Shown: positions 21,155-30,047 of the stretch, in pieces | Layout: every line of letters starts with the position of its first letter | Position numbering within the stretch: the first letter of the stretch is position 1 | Assembly: GCF_041435055.1 (NCBI RefSeq) | Contig: NZ_CP108002.1 | Location: 2,108,001-2,172,000 of the forward strand | DNA: 64,000 nucleotides | Direction of reading: 5' to 3' | Source: Streptomyces sp. NBC_00341 | GTDB lineage: Bacteria; Actinomycetota; Actinomycetes; Streptomycetales; Streptomycetaceae | Position numbers and translations under genes: made by a program | The notes under the pieces: generated by a model | The model's input: only the letters and a program-made list of their open reading frames with translations | Databases searched by the model: none | Told to the model about the DNA's origin: nothing

Positions 21155-22365
21155 TTCAAGAAATCCGGAACATCCAGCTCTTCGGCCTGGGAGTCCTGGT
21201 AGGGACGGGCCGGCGGGACGTGCGGCGGAGCGACCGGCGGGAGGTGGCTCTCGTTGGCCGCCGGCACCGGCTCTGCCTGGACCGGGGTCTCCTCGCGCGG
21301 GGGCACGGAGCCCAGTCCGCTCGACTGGCGCACGGGCTCAGCGGCCCGGACCGGCGGGGCGGACTCCTCACGCTTGGTGGAGTTCGCGCCCAGGACGTTC
21401 TCGCGACGGGCCGGCGGCTGTCCGCCGTCGAAGCCCGCGGCGATCACGGTGACCCGCACCTCGTCGCCCAGCGCGTCGTCGATGACCGCGCCGAAGATGA
21501 TGTTCGCCTCCGGGTGCGCCGCCTCACTCACCAGCTGGGCGGCCTCGTTGATCTCGAAGAGACCGAGGTCGCTGCCGCCGGAGATGGAGAGCAGGACACC
21601 GCGGGCGCCGTCGATGGACGCCTCCAGGAGCGGCGAGGAGATCGCCATCTCTGCCGCCGCCACCGCGCGGTCGTCGCCGCGTGCGGAGCCGATGCCCATG
21701 AGCGCCGATCCGGCCTCGGACATGACCGACTTGACGTCGGCGAAGTCGAGGTTGATCAGACCCGGGGTGGTGATGAGGTCGGTGATGCCCTGGACACCCG
21801 AGAGCAGCACCTGGTCGGCCGACTTGAACGCGTCGAGCACGCTGACCTGGCGGTCCGAGATGGACAGCAGTCGGTCGTTGGGGATGACGATGAGGGTGTC
21901 GACCTCTTCGCGGAGTTCGGCGATGCCGTCCTCCGCCTGGTTTGCGCGACGCCGGCCCTCGAAGGTGAACGGGCGGGTGACCACACCGATCGTCAGGGCG
22001 CCGAGCGAACGCGCGATGTTGGCGACGACGGGTGCGCCACCGGTTCCGGTGCCACCGCCTTCGCCTGCGGTGACGAAGACCATGTCGGCCCCCTTGAGGA
22101 CCTCCTCGATCTCTTCACGGTGGTCCTCTGCCGCCTTGCGACCGACGGCCGGGTTCGCCCCGGCGCCGAGGCCACGGGTGAGTTCACGGCCGACGTCGAG
22201 CTTGACGTCGGCGTCGCTCATCAACAGGGCTTGCGCATCAGTGTTGATCGCGATGAACTCGACGCCCTTGAGACCGACCTCGATCATTCGGTTGATGGCA
22301 TTGACACCACCGCCGCCGACACCGATGACCTTGATGACTGCGAGGTAGTTCTGCGGTGCTGCCAC
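21151..22365 (-). CDS. ftsZ: Cell division protein FtsZ
   Basis: A 404-residue tubulin-like GTPase that forms the Z ring or Z ladders. The GTP signature GGGTGTG is at about residues 103-109, with the T7 synergy loop in [12 protein letters not shown]. The variable linker is Pro-rich and the conserved C-terminal peptide LDVPDFLK ends the protein, available to bind SepF. GTG 22365 is chosen because it begins the conserved [17 protein letters not shown]; the in-frame extension upstream has no family similarity. A 276-bp leader separates it from ftsQ, unlike the tight packing of the other dcw genes. Confidence 0.98.
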   Translation of the reverse strand: MAAPQNYLAVIKVIGVGGGGVNAINRMIEVGLKGVEFIAINTDAQALLMSDADVKLDVGRELTRGLGAGANPAVGRKAAEDHREEIEEVLKGADMVFVTAGEGGGTGTGGAPVVANIARSLGALTIGVVTRPFTFEGRRRANQAEDGIAELREEVDTLIVIPNDRLLSISDRQVSVLDAFKSADQVLLSGVQGITDLITTPGLINLDFADVKSVMSEAGSALMGIGSARGDDRAVAAAEMAISSPLLEASIDGARGVLLSISGGSDLGLFEINEAAQLVSEAAHPEANIIFGAVIDDALGDEVRVTVIAAGFDGGQPPARRENVLGANSTKREESAPPVRAAEPVRQSSGLGSVPPREETPVQAEPVPAANESHLPPVAPPHVPPARPYQDSQAEELDVPDFLK

Positions 22366-22641
22366 GTCGAAGGCCTCTCGCCTCGAGTTACGTGTCGTCG
22401 CTTGGCGGTAGTCCCGCCGCGACGACGGATGCCGATTGGGACGGTCCGAACGCCGACCCAAACCCTAACGTTGAAGTTTAGGGTTACCAGTGTGTCTGCT
22501 TCATGGACTCTTCCGAACAGGACACTAAGTCGACAAGTGGCGCACGTTCAACGAACACGCCGAACCTCCCGTTTTTCTTTTCACCCTATGTGATCACCCG
22601 TAGCGCTGACCAACCAGGGTGCTGGCCAGGCCGAATGTGCG
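22366..22641 (-). promoter_or_regulatory. ftsQ-ftsZ intergenic promoter region
   Basis: This is the longest gap within the dcw cluster. It contains an inverted repeat, AACCCTAA (22461-22468) and TTAGGGTT (22478-22485), with a 9-nt spacer about 95 bp before ftsZ. In S. coelicolor several ftsZ promoters, one developmental, map to this interval, so separate ftsZ control is expected. I did not assign -10/-35 boxes. Confidence 0.7.
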
Positions 22642-23436
22642 TCAACTACCCGACACCGCAGGAGCGGTGGGTGCACTCACGTCGAAGTGTCCTGCTTTGG
22701 GAGCGGCTTTCATGAGCGCGGTGAGGACTTTCGCCTTCACAGCACCTTCTTCACCACTCCCCCAGATCACCTCACGGTCCCGAGTGAGCTCCAGGGAGAC
22801 CGAATCGTACGAGGTGACCCGCACGACCTTGGTGTCCCCGGCAATGCCGCCCGGAAGGTCGCCCGCGACCCGGACCGCCTCCCGCACCAGCCGGTCGCTG
22901 CCGAAACGGCGCAGGCTCGCCGACCGACCAGGGGTCAGTTCCAGCAGGGGTACGCGCCCGGGTGCCTTGTCCACCGTGGCGAAGCGCACGCCTTTGGCGT
23001 CCACTTCAATGAACTTTGCGCCCTTTTTCACCAACAGGACCGGCTTTCGTTCGGTCACCTTAAGTCCGATGCCGTGCGGCCATGACCGTACGACATCCAC
23101 CGAGTCGATACGAGGCAACTTCTGGCGCAATCTGTCCGCGATGGCATCCGTGTCCACGGAAACGAGCGGAGACCCCATCGGCACCGCCGCGGCGGACTCC
23201 ACCTCGGCCGGTGACAGTACGTCGACACCGGTGATCCGGACCTGTTCGGTGCGGAGCCAGGAGGAGCCGTAGAGCGCCCAGACGGCGCCTGAGCCGAGCA
23301 GCAGTACGGCCGCGGCGATCACGATCAGCAGGGTCCGCCGGGACATCCGGCGTCCTTCGGTCCCCGGGCGCGGCGGCCGGTCCGGGGTGTCCTCCTGCTG
23401 CCCTGCACCGCGCTGGGCGGTCGTCGGTCCGGCCAC
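22642..23436 (-). CDS. ftsQ: Cell division protein FtsQ/DivIB
   Basis: A 264-residue bitopic membrane protein. A disordered cytoplasmic N-terminus of about 30 residues is followed by a membrane helix (about 34-55: TLLIVIAAAVLLLGSGAVWA), a POTRA domain (about 60-130: VRITGVDVLSPAEVE) and the FtsQ domain. It scaffolds FtsL and septal synthases. GTG 23436 is backed by AAGGAG 6 nt upstream. A 12-bp hairpin lies between it and murG. Confidence 0.94.
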   Translation of the reverse strand: MAGPTTAQRGAGQQEDTPDRPPRPGTEGRRMSRRTLLIVIAAAVLLLGSGAVWALYGSSWLRTEQVRITGVDVLSPAEVESAAAVPMGSPLVSVDTDAIADRLRQKLPRIDSVDVVRSWPHGIGLKVTERKPVLLVKKGAKFIEVDAKGVRFATVDKAPGRVPLLELTPGRSASLRRFGSDRLVREAVRVAGDLPGGIAGDTKVVRVTSYDSVSLELTRDREVIWGSGEEGAVKAKVLTALMKAAPKAGHFDVSAPTAPAVSGS

Positions 23437-23452
23437 GCTCGCTCCTTATGCC

Positions 23453-23479
23453 GGGTCCGGGGGCGCCGCCCCCGGACCC
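23453..23479. terminator. 12-bp GC hairpin between murG and ftsQ
   Basis: GGGTCCGGGGGC (23453-23464) and GCCCCCGGACCC (23468-23479) form a perfect stem with a 3-nt loop in the 50-bp murG-ftsQ gap. It has no U-run, so it could be a weak terminator, an RNA processing or stability element, or a scar of a lost gene. Confidence 0.6.
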
Positions 23480-23486
23480 GTCCGCC

Positions 23487-24581
23487 TCACGCGCCTCGGC
23501 GTGCGGCAATCGCCTCGTACACCATGCCGACCAGCAGGTCGTCGGCGTCCCGGCGGCCGAACTCGGCGGCAGCGCGGGACATCTCGTACAGCCGGTGCGG
23601 ATCCGCCAGCACCGGAAGGACGTTGCCCTGCACCCACTCCGGGGTGAGCGCGGCGTCATCCACCAGCAGACCGCCGCCGGCGTTGATCAGCGGCTGGGCG
23701 TTGAGCCGCTGTTCGCCGTTGCCGATCGGCAACGGGACGTAGGCGGCGGGCAGCCCGACGGCGGAAAGTTCCGCCACGGTCATCGCGCCCGCGCGGCAGA
23801 GCATCATGTCGGCCGCGGCGTACGCGAGGTCCATCCGGTCCACATACGGTACCGGGATATAGGGCGGCATACCGGGCATGTTGTCCACGCGCGGCATTTC
23901 GTTCTTCGGGCCGACCACGTGCAGGATCTGGATTCCAGAGCGCTGCAGCAGCGGGGCGACCCGCTGGACCACCTCGTTGAGGTGGCGGGCGCCCTGCGAG
24001 CCGCCGGAGACCAGCAGCGTCGGCAGGTTGGGGTCGAGCCCGAAGGCGGCACGCGCCTCCGGACGGACCCGGGCCCGGTCCAGGGTGGCGATGGTGCGGC
24101 GAAGCGGAATGCCGATGTAGCGGGCACCGCGGAGCTTGCTGTCGGGGGTGGAGACGGCGACCCCGTGCGCGTACCGCGAACCGATCTTGTTGGCCAGGCC
24201 CGGCCGGGCGTTGGCCTCGTGCACCACGATCGGCACCCCGGCGCGCTTGGCGGCGAGGTAGCCGGGCAGCGCGACGTAACCGCCGAAGCCGACCACGCAG
24301 TCCGCCTTGGTCCGCTCCAGGATCTGCTCGGCGGCCTTGATGGTGCCGCGCAGCCTGCCCGGGACGGTGATGAGTTCGGGGGTGGGCTTGCGCGGCAGCG
24401 GTACGGCCGGGATCAGGGCGAGTTCGTACCCCCGCTCGGGTACGAGTCTTGTCTCGAGTCCGCGCTCCGTGCCGAGAGCGGTGATTCCCACGCTCGGGTC
24501 CTGCCTGCGCAGGGCGTCCGCGAGGGCGAGCGCGGGCTCGATGTGGCCGGCGGTCCCCCCACCGGCGAGTACGACATGCAC
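23487..24581 (-). CDS. murG: MurG, lipid II-forming GlcNAc transferase
   Basis: A 364-residue GT28 glycosyltransferase that adds GlcNAc from UDP-GlcNAc to lipid I on the cytoplasmic face of the membrane. The N-terminal glycine-rich loop is VLAGGGTAGHIEPALALAD. GGYVALPG, HEANARPGLANK and the C-terminal donor-binding VSGGSQGARHLN and CRAGAMTVAELSA are all present. GTG 24581 starts directly at the Rossmann fold. It is 6 bp from ftsW and followed by a hairpin before ftsQ. Confidence 0.96.
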   Translation of the reverse strand: MHVVLAGGGTAGHIEPALALADALRRQDPSVGITALGTERGLETRLVPERGYELALIPAVPLPRKPTPELITVPGRLRGTIKAAEQILERTKADCVVGFGGYVALPGYLAAKRAGVPIVVHEANARPGLANKIGSRYAHGVAVSTPDSKLRGARYIGIPLRRTIATLDRARVRPEARAAFGLDPNLPTLLVSGGSQGARHLNEVVQRVAPLLQRSGIQILHVVGPKNEMPRVDNMPGMPPYIPVPYVDRMDLAYAAADMMLCRAGAMTVAELSAVGLPAAYVPLPIGNGEQRLNAQPLINAGGGLLVDDAALTPEWVQGNVLPVLADPHRLYEMSRAAAEFGRRDADDLLVGMVYEAIAARRGA

Positions 24582-24587
24582 CGAAAT

Positions 24588-26030
24588 TCACCGCTCTCCG
24601 GACGAACGCTTCTTGATGCGCCGTCTCATCGTCTTCCATCTCACCCCGGGCCTCCGCATGGCCAGGGCCGCCTTCGCGGCGGGATCCTCTCGCGCGAACG
24701 CGATCAGCAGCCCGACAGCGAACATGGTCGGAAGCAGGGCGGACCCTCCGTAGGAGAACAGCGGGAGCGGGACGCCGGCGATCGGAAGCAGACCGAGCAC
24801 CGCACCGATATTGATCACGGCCTGAGCCGTGATCCAGGTGGTCACACCTCCCGCGGCATACCTCACGAAGGGGTCCTCCGTGCGTCCGGCCACGCGGATA
24901 CCCGCATAGCCTAGAGCCGCGAAGAGGGCGAGTACCGACAGCGTCCCCGCCAACCCCAGTTCCTCCCCCGTGATGGCGAAGATGAAGTCGGTGTGGGGTT
25001 CGGGGAGTTGACCCCATTTCTCCACACTCGCACCGAGCCCGGATCCGAACCAGCCGCCGGACGCCAGAGCGTAGATACCGTGCACGGCCTGCCAGCACGA
25101 GCCGCCGGGTCCCGGCTCGCTCGCACCCATGCAGTCGAGCCTGGCCATCCGGTTCGGACTGGTCTTGATCAGCACGAAGCCGATCAGTCCGGCGGTGGCG
25201 AGCACCCCGGCGAACAGCCGGGTGGGGGCCCCGGCCAGCCAGAGGAGCCCGAACAGGATCGCCGTGAGAATGATCGCAGTGCCCATGTCACCGCCGAGCA
25301 TGATCAGCCCGAGCAGCATGAAGGCGACCGGCACCAGCGGCACGAGCATGTGCTTCCACTGGTTCAGCAGCCGCTTGTCCTGTTTGCGGGCGAGCAGGTC
25401 GGCCCCCCACAGGACGAGGGCCAGCTTGCCGAACTCGCTGGGCTGGAGCTGGAAGGGGCCGCCCAGGTAGAGCCAGTTGCGGTTGCCGTTGACCGACATC
25501 CCTATCCCCGGCACCTGGACCAGCACCATCAGGAAGACGGCGCCCATCAGCAGCGGGTAGGACAGGGCGCGGTGCAGCTTCACCGGCATCCGGGCGGCGA
25601 TCGCCATCAGCCCGGCCCCTATGACGGCGGCCAGGAACTGCTTGCGGAAGAAGTAGGTGCCGGGCTTGTCGAGCTCCAGCGCCTTGATCATCGAGGCGGA
25701 GTAGACCATCACGAGCCCTAGCACGGTGATGAGCAGCCCGGCACCCAGGATGAGGTAGTACGCCGTCAGCGGCCGGTCCCAGGCCCGGCGTGCCTGCTCG
25801 TAGAGCCGCCGCACACCGCCGCCGCGCGGGGTGCGGGGACCGCCCGTGCTCCTGGAGCGGGCGGCGGGAGGCCGCCGGGAGCCGGGCGCGGAGCGGACGC
25901 GGAGCGCGAGTCCGTCCGGCAGCGGGGCGCCCGCGGTCGCCAGGAGGGGCGGATGGAGCGCCCGGCTGATCGCCGCGGTCGCCCGTGAGCGGTCCCCGCC
26001 GCGTACGGCAGGGCTCTCTTCGGCCGGCAT
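24588..26030 (-). CDS. ftsW: FtsW, SEDS-family septal peptidoglycan polymerase
   Basis: A 480-residue polytopic protein. A disordered N-terminal extension of about 90 residues, common in streptomycetes, precedes about ten membrane helices. SEDS motifs include GIGMSVNGNRNWLYLGG, LQPSEFGKLALVLW, EPHTDFIFAITGEELG and VPLPLFSYGGSALL; the Asp of the large extracellular loop should be catalytic. It polymerises lipid II with FtsI. ATG 26030 follows GGAGGGG. Confidence 0.95.
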   Translation of the reverse strand: MPAEESPAVRGGDRSRATAAISRALHPPLLATAGAPLPDGLALRVRSAPGSRRPPAARSRSTGGPRTPRGGGVRRLYEQARRAWDRPLTAYYLILGAGLLITVLGLVMVYSASMIKALELDKPGTYFFRKQFLAAVIGAGLMAIAARMPVKLHRALSYPLLMGAVFLMVLVQVPGIGMSVNGNRNWLYLGGPFQLQPSEFGKLALVLWGADLLARKQDKRLLNQWKHMLVPLVPVAFMLLGLIMLGGDMGTAIILTAILFGLLWLAGAPTRLFAGVLATAGLIGFVLIKTSPNRMARLDCMGASEPGPGGSCWQAVHGIYALASGGWFGSGLGASVEKWGQLPEPHTDFIFAITGEELGLAGTLSVLALFAALGYAGIRVAGRTEDPFVRYAAGGVTTWITAQAVINIGAVLGLLPIAGVPLPLFSYGGSALLPTMFAVGLLIAFAREDPAAKAALAMRRPGVRWKTMRRRIKKRSSGER

Positions 26031-26145
26031 GGTCCTGTCCCCTCCACTGCTCGTGCCCGGGGCTTCGGTGCCGAGGGCCCGCGCCCACGGCACTGCCGTA
26101 CGCACCCGGTTGTCCCGGGACGGTACGGCGTGGAGGCCGGGCCCG

Positions 26146-27588
26146 TCAGGCGCTCTCGGCGGCGAGTGCGCGGACCGCGTCCGCGAAGGCCTCGCCCCGC
26201 TTGTTGTAGTTGGTGAACATGTCCATCGAGGCGCAGGCCGGGGCCATCAGTACGGTGTCTCCCGGCCGGGCGAGCCGTGCCGCCTCGCGGACCGCCTCCG
26301 ACATCGCACCAGTGTCGGTCCGGTCGAGGTCGGTCACCGGGACCTCGGGCGCGTGTCGCGCGAGGGCTTCGCGGATCAGGGCGCGGTCGGCGCCCATCAG
26401 TACGACGCCCCGCAGGCGGCCCGCGCACCCGGTCACCAGCTCGTCGAAGGTGGCGCCCTTGGCCAGTCCGCCGGCGATCCAGACGATGGGCTCGTACGAG
26501 GCCAGCGAGGCTTCGGCGGCGTGGGTGTTGGTGGCCTTGGAGTCGTCGATGTACGTGACCCCGGCGACGTCCGCGACGTGCTCGATGCGGTGCGGGTCGG
26601 GGCGGAAGTTCCGCAGCCCGTCGCGCACGGCGGCCGGGGCGACGCCGAAGGCGCGGGCCAGCGCCGCGGCCGCCAGCGCGTTGGCGATGTTGTGCGGGGC
26701 GGGCGGGTTCACGTCCGCGACCTCGGCGAGCTCCTGGGCCTGCTTCTGCCGGTTCGTCACGAAGGCGCGGTCGACGAGGATTCCGTCGACGACCCCGAGC
26801 TGGGAGGGCCCGGGGGTACCGAGAGTGAAGCCGATCGCCCGGCAGCCCTCCTCGACGTCCGCCTCGCGCACCAGTTCCTCGGTGACCGCGTCCGCGACGT
26901 TGTAGACGCAGGCCACGGTGTTGCCCTCGTAGATCCGGCCCTTGTCCGCGACGTACGCCGCCATGGAGCCGTGCCAGTCGAGGTGGTCGGGGGCCAGGTT
27001 GAGTACGGCCGCGGAGTGGGCGCGCAGCGAGGGCGACCAGTGCAGCTGGTAGCTGGACAGCTCGACGGCGAGTACGTCGTACTTCTCGTCCCCGAGCACC
27101 GTGTCCAGGAGCGAGACGCCGATGTTGCCGACGGCGGCGGTGCGCAGACCGGCCGCCTCCAGGATCGAGGCGAGCATCCGGACGGTCGTGGTCTTGCCGT
27201 TGGTGCCGGTGACCGCGAGCCAGGGTGCCGGCTCGCGGCCGTCCTGTCCGCGCAGCCGCCAGGCGAGTTCGACGTCGCCCCAGACGGGGACGCCCGCCTC
27301 GGCGGCCGCGGCGAACAGCGGCTTGTCGGGCTTCCAGCCCGGGGTGGTGACGATGAGCTCGGTGGACCCGGGCAGGGTGGCCCCGTCGCCGAGGCGCACG
27401 GTGATGCCCTGCGCCTCCAGCTCCGCGGCCTGGGCGCGCGAGCGGTCGTCGTCCCCGTCGTTGACGACGGTGACGACGGCGCCGAGACCGTTCAGCACCC
27501 GGGCCGCCGGGATCCCGGAGACCCCGAGTCCGGCGACCGTGACGTGCTTGCCCCGCCAGTCCGTGTTGCTCACTTCTTGGCTGCCCAT
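26146..27588 (-). CDS. murD: MurD, UDP-MurNAc-L-alanine:D-glutamate ligase
   Basis: An ATP-dependent Mur ligase of up to 480 residues that adds D-Glu to UDP-MurNAc-L-Ala. A Rossmann N-domain (VTVAGLGVSGIPAARVL) precedes the ATP loop VTGTNGKTTTV, the central NLAPDHLDWHG and YIDDSKATNTHAAEASL. ATG 27588 would overlap mraY by 19 bp. GTG 27573 would give the tight GTGA overlap seen elsewhere in this cluster; I cannot decide from sequence alone. Confidence 0.95.
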   Translation of the reverse strand: MGSQEVSNTDWRGKHVTVAGLGVSGIPAARVLNGLGAVVTVVNDGDDDRSRAQAAELEAQGITVRLGDGATLPGSTELIVTTPGWKPDKPLFAAAAEAGVPVWGDVELAWRLRGQDGREPAPWLAVTGTNGKTTTVRMLASILEAAGLRTAAVGNIGVSLLDTVLGDEKYDVLAVELSSYQLHWSPSLRAHSAAVLNLAPDHLDWHGSMAAYVADKGRIYEGNTVACVYNVADAVTEELVREADVEEGCRAIGFTLGTPGPSQLGVVDGILVDRAFVTNRQKQAQELAEVADVNPPAPHNIANALAAAALARAFGVAPAAVRDGLRNFRPDPHRIEHVADVAGVTYIDDSKATNTHAAEASLASYEPIVWIAGGLAKGATFDELVTGCAGRLRGVVLMGADRALIREALARHAPEVPVTDLDRTDTGAMSEAVREAARLARPGDTVLMAPACASMDMFTNYNKRGEAFADAVRALAAESA

Positions 27589-28640
27589 CCTGCGTAGAAG
27601 AGGCCGAGAGCGACGATCACGCACATGCCCTGGATGATCCAGAAGCGGACCACGACAAGGACTTCGGACCACCCCTTTAGTTCGAAGTGGTGCTGGAGCG
27701 GCGCCATCCGGAACACCCGCTTGCGGGTCATCTTGAACGAGCCGACCTGGATGACGACGGACATCGTGATCATCACGAAGAGGCCGCCGAGCACCGCCAT
27801 CAGGAACTCCGTGCGGGAGCAGATCGCCAGACCGGCGAGCGCGCCGCCGAGGGCGAGCGAACCGGTGTCCCCCATGAAGATCTTGGCGGGCGAGGTGTTC
27901 CACCACAGGAATCCGAAGCAGGAGCCCATCAGGGCGGAGGCCACGACCGCGAGGTCGAGTGGATCTCGTACTTCGAAACAGGCGCTCGGGTTGGTGAGGG
28001 TGGCCGCGTTGGCGCAGGACTCCTGGAACTGCCAGAGCCCGATGAAGGTGTAGGCGCCGAAGACCATCACCGACGCACCGGTGGCGAGGCCGTCCAGACC
28101 GTCCGTCAGGTTCACGCCGTTGGACATGGCGAGAATCATGAACAGCGCCCAGACCACGAACAGCACCGGGCCGATCGACCAGCCGAAGTCCTCGACGAAC
28201 GAGAGCTTGGTGGAGGCGGGGGTGTTGCCGCGGGCGTCGGCGAACTGGAGCGAGAGCACCGCGAAGGCGATGCCGACGATCAGCTGGCCGGCCATCTTCG
28301 CCCTGGCGCGCAGGCCGAGCGAGCGCTGCTTGACGATCTTGATGTAGTCGTCGAGGAAGCCGACGAGCCCCATCCCCGCCATCAGGAAGAGGACCAGCAC
28401 GCCGGAGAAGCGCATGTCCTCGCCGGTGATCAGCTTCGAGGCGACGTACGCGATGATCGTCGCCAGGATGAAGGCGATGCCGCCCATGGTGGGCGTGCCC
28501 TTCTTCGATCCGTGGCTGCGCGGGCCGTCGTCCCGGATGAACTGCCCGTATCCCTTGCGGGCCAGCAGCTTGATCAGCAGCGGGGTACCGACCAGGGTCA
28601 GGAAGAGCCCGATGGCCCCCGCGAAGAGGATCTGCCTCAT
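27570..28640 (-). CDS. mraY: MraY, phospho-MurNAc-pentapeptide transferase
   Basis: A 356-residue enzyme with about ten membrane helices that makes lipid I from UDP-MurNAc-pentapeptide and undecaprenyl phosphate. It shows GTPTMGGIAF, GFLDDYIK (metal-binding Asp pair), NLTDGLDGLATG and FMGDTGSLALGG, and the C-terminal APLQHHFELKGWSE. ATG 28640 overlaps the murF stop as ATGA. Confidence 0.97.
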   Translation of the reverse strand: MRQILFAGAIGLFLTLVGTPLLIKLLARKGYGQFIRDDGPRSHGSKKGTPTMGGIAFILATIIAYVASKLITGEDMRFSGVLVLFLMAGMGLVGFLDDYIKIVKQRSLGLRARAKMAGQLIVGIAFAVLSLQFADARGNTPASTKLSFVEDFGWSIGPVLFVVWALFMILAMSNGVNLTDGLDGLATGASVMVFGAYTFIGLWQFQESCANAATLTNPSACFEVRDPLDLAVVASALMGSCFGFLWWNTSPAKIFMGDTGSLALGGALAGLAICSRTEFLMAVLGGLFVMITMSVVIQVGSFKMTRKRVFRMAPLQHHFELKGWSEVLVVVRFWIIQGMCVIVALGLFYAGWAAKK

Positions 28641-30043
28641 CGGCCGGCGACCTCGCCCTCGGTCGCGTTCTCCAGCAGTGCCGTAACGACCTGCTCCAGG
28701 CCGACCGACCGGGACGCCTTCACCAGCACGACGTCTCCCGGGCGCAGTTCACTGCGCAACAGGTCGACGGCAGCCTGCGCGTCGGACACATGCACCGACT
28801 CCTCACCCCACGAACCCTCGTTGTATGCGCCCAGTTGCAGCCAGGAGGCCTCTCTGCCCCCGACCGCGACGAGCTTGCTGACGTTGAGCCGGACGGCAAG
28901 CCGTCCGACCGCGTCGTGCTCGGTGAGCGAGGCGTCGCCGAGCTCGGCCATCTGGCCGAGCACCGCCCACGTACGACGCCCCTTCCCCATGGCGGCCAGC
29001 GCGCGCAGCGCGGCTCTCATGGATTCGGGGTTGGCGTTGTAGGCGTCATTGACGAACGTCACGCCGTCCGGACGCTCGGTGACCTCCATGCGCCAGCGGG
29101 AGAGGGTGCCCGCCTCGGAGAGCCCTTCGGCGATCTCGTCTGCGGACAGGCCCAACTCATGGGCGACGGCGGCCGCGGCGAGCGCGTTCGACACGTGGTG
29201 CTCACCGTACAGGCGCATGGTCACATCGCTGCACCCGGTGGGTGTGTGGAGGCGGAACGCGGGGCGTCCGTCGTCGGTGAGCCGCACGTTCTCTCCCCGT
29301 ACGTCCGCTTCCGCGGCTTCGCCGAAGAGCAGAATCCGTGCCTTGGTGCGGGAGGTCATGGCGCGGACGAGCGGGTCGTCGGCGTTGAGTACGGCGAGAC
29401 CCTCAGCGGGGAGGGACTCGACCATCTCGCCCTTGGCCTGGGCGATCTGCTCTCGGCCGCCGAACTCACCGATGTGCGCGGTGCCGACGTTCAGGACGAG
29501 GCCGATCCGGGGCGGGACGAGACCGGTGAGGTAGCAGATGTCACCGATGTAGCGCGCACCCATTTCGAGGACCAGGTGCCGGGTCTCCTCGGTGGCGCGC
29601 AGCGCGGTGAGCGGCAGACCGATCTCGTTGTTGAGGTTGCCCTCCGGGTAGACGGTGGGGCCCTTGCGCTCCAGGAGCTGGGCGATCAGGTCCTTGGTGG
29701 AGGTCTTGCCTGCGGATCCGGTGAGGGCGACCACGGTGGTGCCCAGGCGGCCGACGACGGCGCGGGAGAGCGCGCCGAGCGCCGCCACCACGTCGTCCAC
29801 GACGATCGCGGGAACGCCGACGGGGCGGGCGGCCAGCACGACTGCCGCGCCCGCCTCGACGGCGCGCTGCGCGTAGTCGTGGCCGTCGACCCGTTCACCG
29901 GCGAAGGCGACGAAGAGGCTGCCTTGCTTCACCGCCCGGGAGTCGATGACGACTGGCCCGCTGACGGTTGCTGCCGGATCCGGTATGTCGTACGACTGCC
30001 CGCCGACGATTTCGGCGATCTCGGCGAGGGAAAGGGCGATCAC
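28637..30043 (-). CDS. murF: MurF, D-Ala-D-Ala-adding ligase
   Basis: A 468-residue Mur ligase that adds D-alanyl-D-alanine to UDP-MurNAc-tripeptide. ATP loop: ALTGSAGKTSTKDLIA; other motifs are PEGNLNNEIGLPLTAL, NVGTAHIGEFGG and FVNDAYNANPESMRAAL. GTG 30043 lies 4 bp after the murE stop, so coupling is likely. Confidence 0.96.
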   Translation of the reverse strand: MIALSLAEIAEIVGGQSYDIPDPAATVSGPVVIDSRAVKQGSLFVAFAGERVDGHDYAQRAVEAGAAVVLAARPVGVPAIVVDDVVAALGALSRAVVGRLGTTVVALTGSAGKTSTKDLIAQLLERKGPTVYPEGNLNNEIGLPLTALRATEETRHLVLEMGARYIGDICYLTGLVPPRIGLVLNVGTAHIGEFGGREQIAQAKGEMVESLPAEGLAVLNADDPLVRAMTSRTKARILLFGEAAEADVRGENVRLTDDGRPAFRLHTPTGCSDVTMRLYGEHHVSNALAAAAVAHELGLSADEIAEGLSEAGTLSRWRMEVTERPDGVTFVNDAYNANPESMRAALRALAAMGKGRRTWAVLGQMAELGDASLTEHDAVGRLAVRLNVSKLVAVGGREASWLQLGAYNEGSWGEESVHVSDAQAAVDLLRSELRPGDVVLVKASRSVGLEQVVTALLENATEGEVAGR

Positions 30044-30047
30044 TTGG

